DNA from: CBDIHP01 sp965279195
GTDB taxonomy: Bacteria > Planctomycetota > Planctomycetia > Isosphaerales > Isosphaeraceae
DNA: 64,000 nt
Direction: 5' to 3'
NCBI GenBank assembly: GCA_965279195.1
Contig: CBDIHP010000021.1
Location: 1-64,000, forward strand
Shown piece by piece: positions 32,329 to 42,958 of the stretch (its first letter is position 1; every line of letters starts with the position of its first letter). The position numbers and the translations under genes are program-made. A model generated the notes under the pieces. The model was given only the letters and a program-made list of their open reading frames with translations. It was not told where the DNA came from and searched no databases.

Positions 32329-34473
32329 TCAGGAGAGCATGAAGAACAGCAGGATCAGGAACACCAGCGACACGCCGAAGGCGGTGATCGCGGCGTAGCT
32401 CTGGATCAGGCCATTCTGGAGCGGGCCGAGGACGTAGCGCCCGACCACCCGGGGGATCCAGGCCATCAGCTGCACCAGGCCGTCCACGAAGAACATGTCG
32501 AAGAATTCGGCGATGTTCGCGAGCACCCCGACGGGCACCACGACCAGCCTGTAGTAGAACTCATCGACATAGAACTTGTTGAGCGACGCCGTGTAGAGCG
32601 GCCGGAGCCGCGAGGCGAGCTGGGCGGGGACCGCCGAGGGGCGCCCGTAGAACAGGTAGCTCAGCCCGACGCCGGCCAGCCCGACCACGATGCTCGCGAT
32701 CATGGTCACCGACTCGCCGCCGTGCTCGGCCGCGGCCGACGCGCCATGGCCGGCCTCGGCCGCGTGGGCGTCGGGGGCCGCATGGCCCGCTTCCGCGACG
32801 TGGGCCGCCGCGTGGAACCCGGCCGTCTTCTCCAGGTGATGCTCGAAGCCGTGGGTCAGCGGGCCGAACAGGGCACCGACGACGACGGCACAGCCCGCGA
32901 GGATCATGAGCGGGATCGTCATCATCGGCCCAGATTCGTGGCCGAAGTGCGAGTCGTGACCGTGGCCGTGGTCGTCACCATGGCCGTGGGCATCGTGGCC
33001 GTGGCCATGGTCGTCGGCCGGCTCGGCCTCGGGATCATCCGGGCTGGGGAGCTTCTCGGGGCCCCAGAAGGTGAGGAAGAAGGCGCGACCGGTGTAGAAG
33101 GCGGTCAGGCCGGCGGTGAACAGCGCGGTGAACCAGATGAGGTCATAGACCCGGCCCCAGCCGGCACCGAGGGACTCCATGCCGCGGGCGGTCGCGGAGG
33201 CCCGGTCGAGGGCGACCAGGATCTCGTCCTTGCTGAAGAAGCCCGAGAGCGGCGGCAGGCCGGCGAGGGTCAGCGCGCCGATGGCGAACGTCCAGCAGGT
33301 GTAGGGCAGGCGGTGCCGGAGACCCCGGAAGCGCCTCATGTCGATCACCCCGCCCATCGCGTGCATGACCGAGCCCGAGCCGAGGAACAGGAGGGCCTTG
33401 AAGAAGGCGTGGGTGAACAGGTGAAACATCGCCGCGGTGACCGCGAACTTGGCCCCGGCGCTCAACGCGCCTCCCTCTTCGAGCTTGCCGACGCCCGCAC
33501 CCAGGCCCATGAACATGTATCCGAGCTGGGAGACCGTCGAATAGGCCATGACCCGCTTGAGGTCGGTCTGGGTCAGGGCGATGAGCGCGGCGAGCAGGGC
33601 GGTGAGGCAGCCGATCACGGCCACGATCATCTGGATGCTGGGTACGGTCACGATCAGGGCAGACGACCGGGCGATGAGGTAGACGCCGGCGGTGACCATT
33701 GTCGCGGCGTGGATCAGGGCCGACACGGGGGTCGGGCCTTCCATCGCGTCCGGGAGCCACACGTAGAGCGGCAACTGGGCCGACTTCGCCGTCGCCGCCC
33801 AGAAGAGCAGGAAGGCGATCGCGAACTTGTCGGCGTGCTGCATCGCGCCGAGGTTGCTGGCGCTCAGGACGTTGGCGTAGCTGAGGTCGTGGTTGGCGAC
33901 GGTGGTCCAGAGCCAGAAGATCGCGATCGCGAAGCCGACGTCGCCGATCCGGTTGACCAGGAACGCCTTCTTGGCCGCCGCCGCCGCATAGGGCTTGGCG
34001 TGCCAGAAGCCGATGAGGAGGTAGGAGCAGACGCCCACACCTTCCCAGAAGGCGTAGGTCACGAGGTAGTTCGCCGACAGCACCAGCCCGGTCATCGCGA
34101 AGACGAACAGGCCGACCACGGCAAAGAACCGCGTGTAGCCCGGGTCGCCGTGCATGTAGCCCGCGGCGAAGACGGCCACGAGGGTCGCGACGAACGTGAC
34201 CATCGAGAGCATCATCGTCGTGAGGCCGTCGACCTGGAACTCCAGCGGCACGTTCAGGCCGCTGATGGTGATCCAGTCGAAGGACATCGGCGTCGCGGTG
34301 GGGCTGGCGCCGGCGAGCAGCAGCAGCGAGTAGAGGAACGCCAGCCCGATGCCCGCGACGATCGGCAGGTGCGCGCGGTCCTTGAGCCGGGAGCCGGTCA
34401 GGGCGGTGACGAGGGCCCCCAGGAGCGGCAGGGCCGGCAGGAGCCAGGCGTTGTTGACGGCGAACTCAATCAC
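32329..34473 (-). CDS. nuoL: NADH-quinone oxidoreductase subunit L
   Basis: A 714-residue subunit, about 100 longer than E. coli NuoL. It shows the antiporter core (FWEGVGVCSYLLIGFW, VWLPDAMEGPTPVSALIHAATMV, TDLKRVMAYSTVSQLGYMF). The C-terminal region carries the family's lateral helix. Extra length comes from a very His/Asp-rich insert at about residues 484-514 (DDHGHGHDAHGHGDDHGHGH) and a second His/Ala-rich stretch around 545-590. The start overlaps nuoK by 8 bases. Confidence 0.95.
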   Translation of the reverse strand: MIEFAVNNAWLLPALPLLGALVTALTGSRLKDRAHLPIVAGIGLAFLYSLLLLAGASPTATPMSFDWITISGLNVPLEFQVDGLTTMMLSMVTFVATLVAVFAAGYMHGDPGYTRFFAVVGLFVFAMTGLVLSANYLVTYAFWEGVGVCSYLLIGFWHAKPYAAAAAKKAFLVNRIGDVGFAIAIFWLWTTVANHDLSYANVLSASNLGAMQHADKFAIAFLLFWAATAKSAQLPLYVWLPDAMEGPTPVSALIHAATMVTAGVYLIARSSALIVTVPSIQMIVAVIGCLTALLAALIALTQTDLKRVMAYSTVSQLGYMFMGLGAGVGKLEEGGALSAGAKFAVTAAMFHLFTHAFFKALLFLGSGSVMHAMGGVIDMRRFRGLRHRLPYTCWTFAIGALTLAGLPPLSGFFSKDEILVALDRASATARGMESLGAGWGRVYDLIWFTALFTAGLTAFYTGRAFFLTFWGPEKLPSPDDPEAEPADDHGHGHDAHGHGDDHGHGHDSHFGHESGPMMTIPLMILAGCAVVVGALFGPLTHGFEHHLEKTAGFHAAAHVAEAGHAAPDAHAAEAGHGASAAAEHGGESVTMIASIVVGLAGVGLSYLFYGRPSAVPAQLASRLRPLYTASLNKFYVDEFYYRLVVVPVGVLANIAEFFDMFFVDGLVQLMAWIPRVVGRYVLGPLQNGLIQSYAAITAFGVSLVFLILLFFMLS

Positions 34474-34930
34474 GGCGCTGGGTCCAGGGCTGGGTGGGGT
34501 GCGGCGGCTCGACGCCGGCCGGTGTCAGGTGCGGGTACGACTCGGGGCCGGCGACCGGTTCGAGCGGCTCGGCGTCCTCGGCCGGGTCGTCCTCGGTCGC
34601 GGGCACGCCCGGCTCGCGGATCTCCTGCCAGAGCGAGACGTCCAGCGAGGACTTCCGGTTGAACAGGATGAGCACGAGGGCCAGGGCGATCGACGCCTCG
34701 CACGCGGCCACGGTCAGGATCACGATCGTGAAGACCTGGCCGGTCCAGTTGCCGTGGTAGCGGCCGAACCCGACGAGCGTAAGGGCGACGCCCTGGAGCA
34801 TCATCTCGGCCGAGAGGAACATGACGATCAGGTTCCGCCGCGCCAGGAAGCCGATCATGCCCAGGGCCATCAGGGCGGCCCCGATCATGAGGTAGTTCAA
34901 CAGGTTGTCGAACGGGAAAGCGTCGGGCAT
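34466..34930 (-). CDS. nuoK: NADH-quinone oxidoreductase subunit K, extended
   Basis: A 154-residue protein. The first 100 residues are standard NuoK with three membrane helices and conserved Glu positions (FLSAEMMLQGVALTL and TVAACEASIALALVL). About 50 additional hydrophilic, Pro/Glu-rich residues follow (residues 105-154); the end of this tail overlaps the nuoL start. The tail is unusual for the family. Confidence 0.93.
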   Translation of the reverse strand: MPDAFPFDNLLNYLMIGAALMALGMIGFLARRNLIVMFLSAEMMLQGVALTLVGFGRYHGNWTGQVFTIVILTVAACEASIALALVLILFNRKSSLDVSLWQEIREPGVPATEDDPAEDAEPLEPVAGPESYPHLTPAGVEPPHPTQPWTQRRD

Positions 34931-34992
34931 TGGCTTCGTTCCGGGGAACCCTTCCGTATGGCGTGTGTGACGCGTGTGTTTGGCCGGATCGA

Positions 34993-35850
34993 TCAGGCCG
35001 AGGCCGCCGGGCTCGCCGAGGGCCGCACGGGCAGCTTGGGCGTCGCGATGGCGATGGCACCGGCGAGGGCCACGAACAACAGGGCACCGACGAGCTCGAC
35101 CGTGATCAGGTGGTCGCTGTAGAGCGTGCCGCCGAGCCCGGCCACGTGCGTCCCGAGCCCGCGCCCCTGGGCGTCGCTGGGGACGATCTTGATGGTCTGC
35201 GGCAGGGCCCTTGCGAGCACCTGGGCCTGCGCGGTGCGGTCGTCGAGCTTCCGGAGCGACTGGAGCCGGGCCGCCGAGACGAGCCGCTGGTCGTTCTCGC
35301 CCCGCAGTTCGACCGGCTTGGACCCGCGGAGTCCGACGAGCGCCAGGAGCAGGCCGAGCAGCAGCATGTACGAGGTGATCGTCGCAGCCCGGGGGGACCG
35401 GGCCATCCGGTCGTAGACCGCCTTACCTTCCATCTGGGCGAGCATGATCACGAAGAGGAACGTGACGATGATCGCGCCGGCGTAGACGATGATGGTCCCC
35501 GCCGCCAGGAACTGGGCCCCCGCCTCGAGGAAAAGGCCGGAGGTCGAGAGCACGACCGAGGCGAACCAGAGCGCGCTATAGATCGGGTTGCGGCTGGTGA
35601 CGGTGAGGACCCCGCCGACCACGGCGACGATGCCGAAGACGTAGAAGAACATCGAGACCAGGAAGTCGCCCGGCGGGACCCACATGGCGGCGAGCAGGAG
35701 GACCACGATGCCGGTGAGGGCGTAGCCGATCTGGTGGGCGAGCCGGGGACGGGTCGCGCCATGTCCGTGCGGCAGGAGCAGCCAGGTGCCGACCGAGCCC
35801 AGGACGGTCACGAGGGCGGGCAGCACGTAGTCGCCGGGATTCAGGTGCAT
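34993..35850 (-). CDS. nuoJ: NADH-quinone oxidoreductase subunit J, extended
   Basis: A 285-residue protein against about 165-185 in most bacteria. The NuoJ core is seen in NPIYSALWFASVVLSTSGLFLEAGAQFLAAGTIIVYAGAIIVTFLFVIMLAQ, quoted here only as position about 87-142, with the pi-bulge-type YAGAI segment. An extra N-terminal part adds two hydrophobic segments (about 10-25 and 40-57), and a soluble loop of about 65 residues lies before the last membrane helix. It is in the expected operon place. Confidence 0.9.
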   Translation of the reverse strand: MHLNPGDYVLPALVTVLGSVGTWLLLPHGHGATRPRLAHQIGYALTGIVVLLLAAMWVPPGDFLVSMFFYVFGIVAVVGGVLTVTSRNPIYSALWFASVVLSTSGLFLEAGAQFLAAGTIIVYAGAIIVTFLFVIMLAQMEGKAVYDRMARSPRAATITSYMLLLGLLLALVGLRGSKPVELRGENDQRLVSAARLQSLRKLDDRTAQAQVLARALPQTIKIVPSDAQGRGLGTHVAGLGGTLYSDHLITVELVGALLFVALAGAIAIATPKLPVRPSASPAASA

Positions 35851-35938
35851 GGTGGGCGGTCTCGTCGGCCCGCGTCGGCGGGCGTTCGGGGCTCGTGTTC
35901 GGGTGGAGGCGTCGGCCGGGTTCGGGACGGTGGACGGC

Positions 35939-36574
35939 TCACTTGCCGGCCGATTCGGGGGCGGGCAGCGCCCCGGCCGGAGTGATCTCGGTGTTCGGCG
36001 TCGCCGAGGCCGGCGGGGTGGTGTACCGCATGGGCTCGGCGTCCTTGGTGAGGTCGAAGACCGAGAGCAGCTTGGTCTTGTCGAAGATCATCTGTTCTCG
36101 GGTCAGGCCGGTCAAGTCATAGAGACCGGTCAACTCGATCGCCTCGACGGGGCAGGCCTCCTCGCACATCCCGCAGTAGATGCAGCGGAGTTCGTCGATG
36201 ACGAAGCTCTCGCAGTACTTCTCCCGGTCGGGCCAGGCGTCGGGGGCGGTCGCGCCGACGATGTCGATGCAGTGGGCGGGGCAGGCGGTGGCGCAGAGCA
36301 TGCAGGCCACGCACTTGACCCGGCCCTCGCTGTCCTTGTTCAGGCGGTGGACGCCGCGATAGACGGGCGTGGCCTTGAGGTTCAGCGGCTGTCCGGGCTG
36401 GACTTCCTGCTCCTCGGGATACTGGACGGTGACGGCGCCGTTGCCGAGGGCCGCCTTGAGGATGTGCTTGCCCGTGACCCCCAGCCCCTGGATGATCGGG
36501 AAGAGGTACGTCTTCTCGAGGAGGTTGAGCTTCGGCGGCGTCATCCTCTTGAGGCTGGGGTGGTCGGGGCGCAC
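35939..36574 (-). CDS. nuoI: NADH-quinone oxidoreductase subunit I
   Basis: A 211-residue ferredoxin-like subunit that binds clusters N6a and N6b. Two 4Fe-4S motifs are visible: CVACMLCATACP and CIYCGMCEEACP. The GTG at 36574 is preferred because GGAG sits 9 bases upstream; an ATG at 36544 is a weaker alternative. The C-terminus has an extra Pro/Ala tail of about 25 residues. Confidence 0.95.
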   Translation of the reverse strand: MRPDHPSLKRMTPPKLNLLEKTYLFPIIQGLGVTGKHILKAALGNGAVTVQYPEEQEVQPGQPLNLKATPVYRGVHRLNKDSEGRVKCVACMLCATACPAHCIDIVGATAPDAWPDREKYCESFVIDELRCIYCGMCEEACPVEAIELTGLYDLTGLTREQMIFDKTKLLSVFDLTKDAEPMRYTTPPASATPNTEITPAGALPAPESAGK

Positions 36575-36644
36575 GATTCGATCTCCGAGATGGGAAGGCC
36601 GGATCCGGCCTGACTGTCTTGTTCGGCGGTGAGGTTGTGGACGA

Positions 36645-37712
36645 TCAGCCCCGGACGAGCTGGACGATCGCGGCGGTGGCCAGGAAGTTGACCAGCGAGA
36701 TGGGAATCAGGGCCTTCCAGGCGAGGTCCATGAGCTGGTCGTAGCGGAACCGCGGGAGGGTCCAGCGGATCCACATGATCAGGACGATCAGGCACGCGAC
36801 CTTGAAGAGCACCACGCCCAGCTTCAGGAAGGCCATCGCCCAGATTCCGAGCGGGGTGGTGGCGACCGGGTCCGGATAGAACGGGATGAGATCCCACCCG
36901 CCCAGGAAGAGGACGGAGACGAGGAAGCTCGCGGTCACGATGTGGAGGTATTCGCCGAGGAAGAACATGCCGAACTTCATCGCCGAGTATTCGGTGTGGA
37001 AGCCGCCGACGAGTTCCTGCTCCGACTCGGGCAAGTCGAAGGGGAGTCGGTTAGTCTCGGCGAGGGCGCTGATGAAGAACAGGAGCATCCCGACCGGCGC
37101 CACGACGAAGCCCGGCACATGCCTGTCCTGCCACTCGACGATGGTGTTCAGGTCGAGCGAGCCGGTGATCAGCACGGTGCCGAGGATCGACATCCCCAGG
37201 GGGATCTCGTAGCTGATGAGCTGGGCGGAGGAGCGGAGGCCGCCGAGGAACGAGTACTTGTTGTTCGAGGCCCAGCCGGCGAGGATCACGCCGTAGACCC
37301 CGAGGCTGCCGATCGAGAAGATGTAGAGGATTCCGATATCGACATACGGGGCGATCTGGAAATCGACCCGGTAGCCGAACAGCGTCGGGGCCGCCTCGCC
37401 CACCGGCCCGAACGGCACCACCGCGAACCCGATCATGGCCGAGATGATCGCGATCATCGGGGCCAGGATGTAGAGCGGCTTGGTGACGTAGGAGGGGACG
37501 ACGTCCTCCTTGAGGAGCATCTTGGCGCCGTCGGCGAGCGGCTGCAGCAGCGCGAAGGGGATGCCGAACTCGCGGCCGGCCCGGTTCGGACCGATGCGGT
37601 CCTGCGCCCAGGCGGCGATCTTGCGCTCGACGAGGATCAGGTAGGCCACGGCCCCCTGAGATACCCCCACCACGATACTGATCTTCACCAGGATCCCGAT
37701 CAGTGCCAGCAT
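36645..37712 (-). CDS. nuoH: NADH-quinone oxidoreductase subunit H
   Basis: A 355-residue membrane subunit forming the quinone chamber with NuoB and NuoD. Conserved blocks are RKIAAWAQDRIGPNRAG, GSLGVYGVILAGWASNNKYS, LAETNRLPFDLPESEQELVG and TEYSAMKFGMFFLGEY. About eight membrane helices are present, as in the family. The gap to nuoG is 60 bases. Confidence 0.96.
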   Translation of the reverse strand: MLALIGILVKISIVVGVSQGAVAYLILVERKIAAWAQDRIGPNRAGREFGIPFALLQPLADGAKMLLKEDVVPSYVTKPLYILAPMIAIISAMIGFAVVPFGPVGEAAPTLFGYRVDFQIAPYVDIGILYIFSIGSLGVYGVILAGWASNNKYSFLGGLRSSAQLISYEIPLGMSILGTVLITGSLDLNTIVEWQDRHVPGFVVAPVGMLLFFISALAETNRLPFDLPESEQELVGGFHTEYSAMKFGMFFLGEYLHIVTASFLVSVLFLGGWDLIPFYPDPVATTPLGIWAMAFLKLGVVLFKVACLIVLIMWIRWTLPRFRYDQLMDLAWKALIPISLVNFLATAAIVQLVRG

Positions 37713-37772
37713 CGACGTCGTCCCTCAATCCCGGCGGCAGAAGCGATTCGAGCCGTCCGTCCGGTTCCCTTG

Positions 37773-39506
37773 TCAGCTGATGCGCTCGGCCCGATGACGG
37801 AACCAGCGGTCCTCGAACCCCACGCCCACCGCCTCGGCGGACGGCGATCCCAGGGGAACCCCGAACTCCGGCAACACCCCGCCCGCCGCGACCGAGAAGG
37901 CCGGGATGGCCCCCGCGACCTCGGCCAGGATCTCCTTCGACGCGACCGGCCCACCCGGGCGACCCGAGAGGATCGCGAAGATGTCCAGATCCGGCAGCGA
38001 CCCGTCGCGCGGCGGCAGGGCCGCCTCGGCGTACTGGAGCCGCCCGTCGGCGTTGACGTAGGAACCCGCCTTCTCGGCGAAGGTCGCCCCGGCGAGCACG
38101 ACGTCGGCCAGGTGGGCCAGCGGCGTGACGTTGGTGTCCTGCACGACCAGATACCCGACGCCCTTGCGGAGCGACTGGGCCGCGGCCTCCTCGATCCAGG
38201 GGTCGATCGCGTCCGAGGCGACGTAGAGCGCCTTGAACTCGCCCTTGGCCACGCGGGTCGCGAGGGCGGCGAAGTCGATCACCTCGCCCTGGACGTGCCT
38301 GAGCACTTCCTCGACGCCCCGGCGGTTCGGGGCCTTCTCGGCGTGGATCGTGAAGGAGCGCGGGACGATGAAGCTGGTGTCGCCGGTGCGGCCATTGACC
38401 ATGTCCGGCTTGACCGTCCAGTCCTCGCCGACCACCGGGACCGGCCCGAGGGCGACGACGTTGCCGGCGTCCAGGCCCTTGATGTAGGTGGCGAGCAGGT
38501 AGGCTTCCTCGACGGTCAGGAACGGCGAGATCACCGCGGCGACCTTGCCGCCGTCGCGGACCAGGCCCTGGAGGGTCTGGCCGATGCCGTTGAGGGCGAC
38601 GTCGATCGGGACCGCCTCGTGGCTCTCGCCCTTCTTGAGGTAGGACGCGCCCAGGAGATTCGGGTCGTTGGCGGACTTGTAGCTGTAACGGCCCTCGTCA
38701 CAGATCCAGAAGTCGTTGACGTGGGGATTGTTCCGGGGCTTGAACCGCCAGAGTTGCCCGCGATTCTCCTCCGCGCTGATGTTGCAGCCGGTGGAGCAGC
38801 GGGTGCAGATCCCGTCATGCTTGGACAGGAACCAGACGCGCTGACGGTGCAGGAAGTCCTTGTCGAGCAGGGCCCCGACCGGGCAGATGTCCACGACGTT
38901 GCCGGCGAGCGGATTCGAGACCGGCTGGCCGGGGAAGACGTCGATCTCCGCGTGGCTGCCGCGCCTCATGACCTGGAGCTCGCCCGTGTGGGTGATCTCG
39001 CGGGTGAACCGGACGCACCGCGTGCACATGATGCAGCGGTCGGCGTTCAGCTGGATGAGGTCGGAGACATCCTTGCGGGGGTTGACGGTGCGCTCCTCGA
39101 CGAAGCGGTGGTTGGACTGGCCGTATTCGTAGGAGTAGTCCTGCAGCCCACACTCGCCGGCCTGGTCGCAGACGGGGCAGTCGAGCGGGTGATTGAGGAG
39201 CAGGAGCTCCATGATCATCCGCTGATGCTCCTTCACCTTGGGGCTGTCGGTGACGATCACCGTCCCATCCTTGGCGGGCGTCTGGCACCCGGGGATGAGC
39301 TTGGGGATCATCTTGATCTCGCCGGTCTTCGGGTCCCTGGAGCCGACCTCGACCTCGCACATCCGGCAGTTGGCGACGACCGAGAGGGCGGGGTGCCAGC
39401 AGTAGTAGGGGATGTCGACCCCGGCGCGCTGGGCGGCCTGGATGGCGTTCAGCTTCTCGCCATCGGGCAGCTCGTGGGATTCGCCGTTGATGATGATCGT
39501 CGCCAT
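37773..39506 (-). CDS. nuoG: NADH-quinone oxidoreductase subunit G, short form
   Basis: A 577-residue Fe-S subunit. Ligands seen: 2Fe-2S N1b (CWHPALSVVANCRMC, then PGCQTP), N5 (HPLDCPVCDQAGECGLQD), N4 (CIMCTRCVRFTREI with CPVGAL) and the extra N7 motif CTRCSTGC followed exactly 27 residues later by a fourth Cys. The molybdopterin-type C-terminal domain is shortened compared with E. coli (about 900 residues), leaving roughly 300 residues. It probably remains structural. Confidence 0.95.
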   Translation of the reverse strand: MATIIINGESHELPDGEKLNAIQAAQRAGVDIPYYCWHPALSVVANCRMCEVEVGSRDPKTGEIKMIPKLIPGCQTPAKDGTVIVTDSPKVKEHQRMIMELLLLNHPLDCPVCDQAGECGLQDYSYEYGQSNHRFVEERTVNPRKDVSDLIQLNADRCIMCTRCVRFTREITHTGELQVMRRGSHAEIDVFPGQPVSNPLAGNVVDICPVGALLDKDFLHRQRVWFLSKHDGICTRCSTGCNISAEENRGQLWRFKPRNNPHVNDFWICDEGRYSYKSANDPNLLGASYLKKGESHEAVPIDVALNGIGQTLQGLVRDGGKVAAVISPFLTVEEAYLLATYIKGLDAGNVVALGPVPVVGEDWTVKPDMVNGRTGDTSFIVPRSFTIHAEKAPNRRGVEEVLRHVQGEVIDFAALATRVAKGEFKALYVASDAIDPWIEEAAAQSLRKGVGYLVVQDTNVTPLAHLADVVLAGATFAEKAGSYVNADGRLQYAEAALPPRDGSLPDLDIFAILSGRPGGPVASKEILAEVAGAIPAFSVAAGGVLPEFGVPLGSPSAEAVGVGFEDRWFRHRAERIS

Positions 39507-39578
39507 CGCGGTTCCTCGGGCTCTCTTCGCTTCGCTCGGCTCGGTCGCGTCGGGGTCGTTTCGTTGCGGGGCTGCGGC

Positions 39579-40979
<1,401 letters not shown>

Positions 40980-41052
40980 GCTCCGATATTCGATCCAGCC
41001 GGGCGGTCGAGCTTCGGGTGGTGTGCGGGTGAAGGCGATCCGGGCGTCTGGC

Positions 41053-41553
41053 TTACTTCTTGAGCTGGGCGATCATCTCGTCCACGCTGGCCTCGTTGAG
41101 CGGACCGAAGATCCGGCCGTCGTCGGCGAGCGCGGCGGGCGAGTGATCGCAGATGCCCAGGCACTCGGCGAACTCGACGGTGATCTTGCCGTCGGCGGTC
41201 GTCTGGCCCGAGCCGATGCCGAGCTTCTCGCAGGTCCGCTCCAGCATCTCCTCGCCGCCGGTGAGCATGCACGAGATGGATCGGCAGATCCAGACCCGGG
41301 TCTCGCCGATGGGGGCCTGCGGGAAGAACCCGTAGAAGCTCATCGTGTCGTGGACTTCCGCCGCCGTGATCTCGAGGATCTGGGCGATCTCGTCCATCGC
41401 GCGGAACGGCACGCAGCGGAAATACTCGTGGACGATGTGCAGGGCTGGCAGCGTGACGGCGCGCTTGCTCGGATACCGCGGGATGTACGCGCGGATCTTC
41501 TCGCGGATCGCCTCGGTGAGCATCGGCGGGTTCGTCGTCGCTTCGGCGGCCAT
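41053..41553 (-). CDS. nuoE: NADH-quinone oxidoreductase subunit E
   Basis: A 166-residue thioredoxin-like 2Fe-2S subunit (cluster N1a). The ligands are C-x4-C in ICRSISCML and C-x3-C in CLGICDHSP. The helical N-terminal region is normal. ATG 41553 is chosen; a TTG four codons upstream overlaps the only purine-rich stretch and seems less likely. Upstream lies a nested hairpin in the nuoD-nuoE gap. Confidence 0.95.
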   Translation of the reverse strand: MAAEATTNPPMLTEAIREKIRAYIPRYPSKRAVTLPALHIVHEYFRCVPFRAMDEIAQILEITAAEVHDTMSFYGFFPQAPIGETRVWICRSISCMLTGGEEMLERTCEKLGIGSGQTTADGKITVEFAECLGICDHSPAALADDGRIFGPLNEASVDEMIAQLKK

Positions 41554-41587
41554 GATCGAGTCCAACCCCTGAAGTCAGAAGATGAAT

Positions 41588-41658
41588 GGTTGATGGGTCA
41601 CGGGTGATGGTTGATCAATCGGAATGGATTCTGACCCATTCACCATCACTCATCAACC
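41588..41658 (-). promoter_or_regulatory. nested hairpin in the nuoD-nuoE intercistronic gap
   Basis: Three nested stems are visible: GGTTGATG (41588-41595) with CATCAACC (41651-41658), GTGATGGT (41604-41611) with ACCATCAC (41642-41649), and GAATGG (41622-41627) with CCATTC (41636-41641). The region is AT-rich compared with its surroundings. It is inside the nuo transcript and may be an mRNA processing or attenuation element. Confidence 0.5.
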
Positions 41659-41666
41659 AGGCGTCC

Positions 41667-42887
41667 TCAACGGTCCAGTTCCGCCGCGATGATGTTGAGG
41701 CTCCCGAGCACCGCGACCACGTCGGCGAGCATGTGGTCCTTGATGATGTACGGGAAGGCCTGGAAGTGGATGAACGAGGGCGGCCGGGTGCGGGTCCGCC
41801 AGCCGGTCTGGGTGCCGTCGGTCACGAGGTAATAGCCGAGTTCGCCATTCGGGCTCTCGATGGCGGCGTAGACCTCGTTCTTCGGCGAGAGCATCCCGCG
41901 GTTCGGCATGATCAGCTCGAAGTGCTGGATCAGGCCTTCCATGCTGTTGTAGGTCGTGCCCTTGTCGGGCAGGGGGAACTTCTCAGCGATCGGCACGTTG
42001 GCCGGGCCGGAGGGCAGGTTCTCGATCGCCTGCTTGATGATCCCCATGCTCTGGACCATCTCCTCCATGCGGACCAGGAACCGCGCGAAGCAGTCCCCCT
42101 CGGTGGCGTAGGGGACGTCGAAGTCGAAGTCCTTGTACGCGAGGTACGGGACGTCCTTGCGGAGGTCGTAGGTGATGCCGCTGGCCCGGGCGATCGGGCC
42201 GGTGCAGGAGAAGCTCAGGGCATCTGCCTTGGAGATCGGGCCGATGCCCCGCATGCGGTCGAGGAAGATCCGGTTCCGGCACAGGAGCTTTTCCATATCG
42301 GCGAGGGCCTTGGGCAGGCTCGCCATCACGTTCCGGACGCGCTGGATGACCCGATCGTTGAAGTCGTAGAGCACGCCACCGACCCGGGTGTAGCCGGGGT
42401 GGAAGCGGTAGCCCGACATCTCCTCGTAGACGTCGTAGATCAGCTCGCGCTGGTTGAACGCGAACAGGAAGGCGGTGAACGCCCCGAGGTCGAGCGCCGC
42501 CGCCCCGGTGCAGAGCAGGTGGTCGCTGATGCGGGCCAGCTCGCCGATGATGACGCGGATGTACTGGCAGCGCTTCGTCAGCTCGATGTCGAGCGCCTTC
42601 TCGACCGCGTGATGCCACGCCACCTCATTCATGGGCGGGCTGATGTAGTTCTTGCGGTCGACGATGGTGACGTACTGGTTGAAGCTGAGGTGCTCGCCCA
42701 GCTTTTCGAAACCGGAGTGCAGGTACCCGATGTGCGGGGTCGCCTTGACGATCCGCTCGCCGTCGAGTTCCAGCACCAGGCGCAGGGTGGTGTGGGTCGC
42801 CGGGTGCTGCGGCCCGAAGTTGAGCGTCCAGTGGGCTTCCTTCGACTCAACGCCGACTTCCGGGTCGTCGAGGAGATTAACCGGCAT
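41667..42887 (-). CDS. nuoD: NADH-quinone oxidoreductase subunit D
   Basis: A 406-residue 49-kDa-type subunit that forms the quinone site with NuoB. Conserved features are NFGPQHPATHTTLRL, IGYLHSGFEK, CTGPIARASGITYDLRKD and the C-terminal FQAFPYIIKDHMLADVVAVLGSLNIIAAELDR, given here as position about 374-406, where the hydrogenase-like Cys are replaced as expected for complex I. NuoC is encoded separately, 71 bases upstream. Confidence 0.96.
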   Translation of the reverse strand: MPVNLLDDPEVGVESKEAHWTLNFGPQHPATHTTLRLVLELDGERIVKATPHIGYLHSGFEKLGEHLSFNQYVTIVDRKNYISPPMNEVAWHHAVEKALDIELTKRCQYIRVIIGELARISDHLLCTGAAALDLGAFTAFLFAFNQRELIYDVYEEMSGYRFHPGYTRVGGVLYDFNDRVIQRVRNVMASLPKALADMEKLLCRNRIFLDRMRGIGPISKADALSFSCTGPIARASGITYDLRKDVPYLAYKDFDFDVPYATEGDCFARFLVRMEEMVQSMGIIKQAIENLPSGPANVPIAEKFPLPDKGTTYNSMEGLIQHFELIMPNRGMLSPKNEVYAAIESPNGELGYYLVTDGTQTGWRTRTRPPSFIHFQAFPYIIKDHMLADVVAVLGSLNIIAAELDR

Positions 42888-42958
42888 GAGGGTGCACCTT
42901 GGCTATCGCGAGGCGGAATGAGGACGCTGTGTATTCGGGGCGAGCGGCGGATGGGGCG

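Noticed and set aside
28947..34662. Long plus-strand open frames over nuoK-nuoN
   Set aside because: Same reason: shadows opposite nuo genes, no recognisable domain.
41588..41658. CRISPR-like or tandem array in the nuoD-nuoE gap
   Set aside because: The repeated words are short, irregular and inverted rather than direct with spacers; it is one hairpin.
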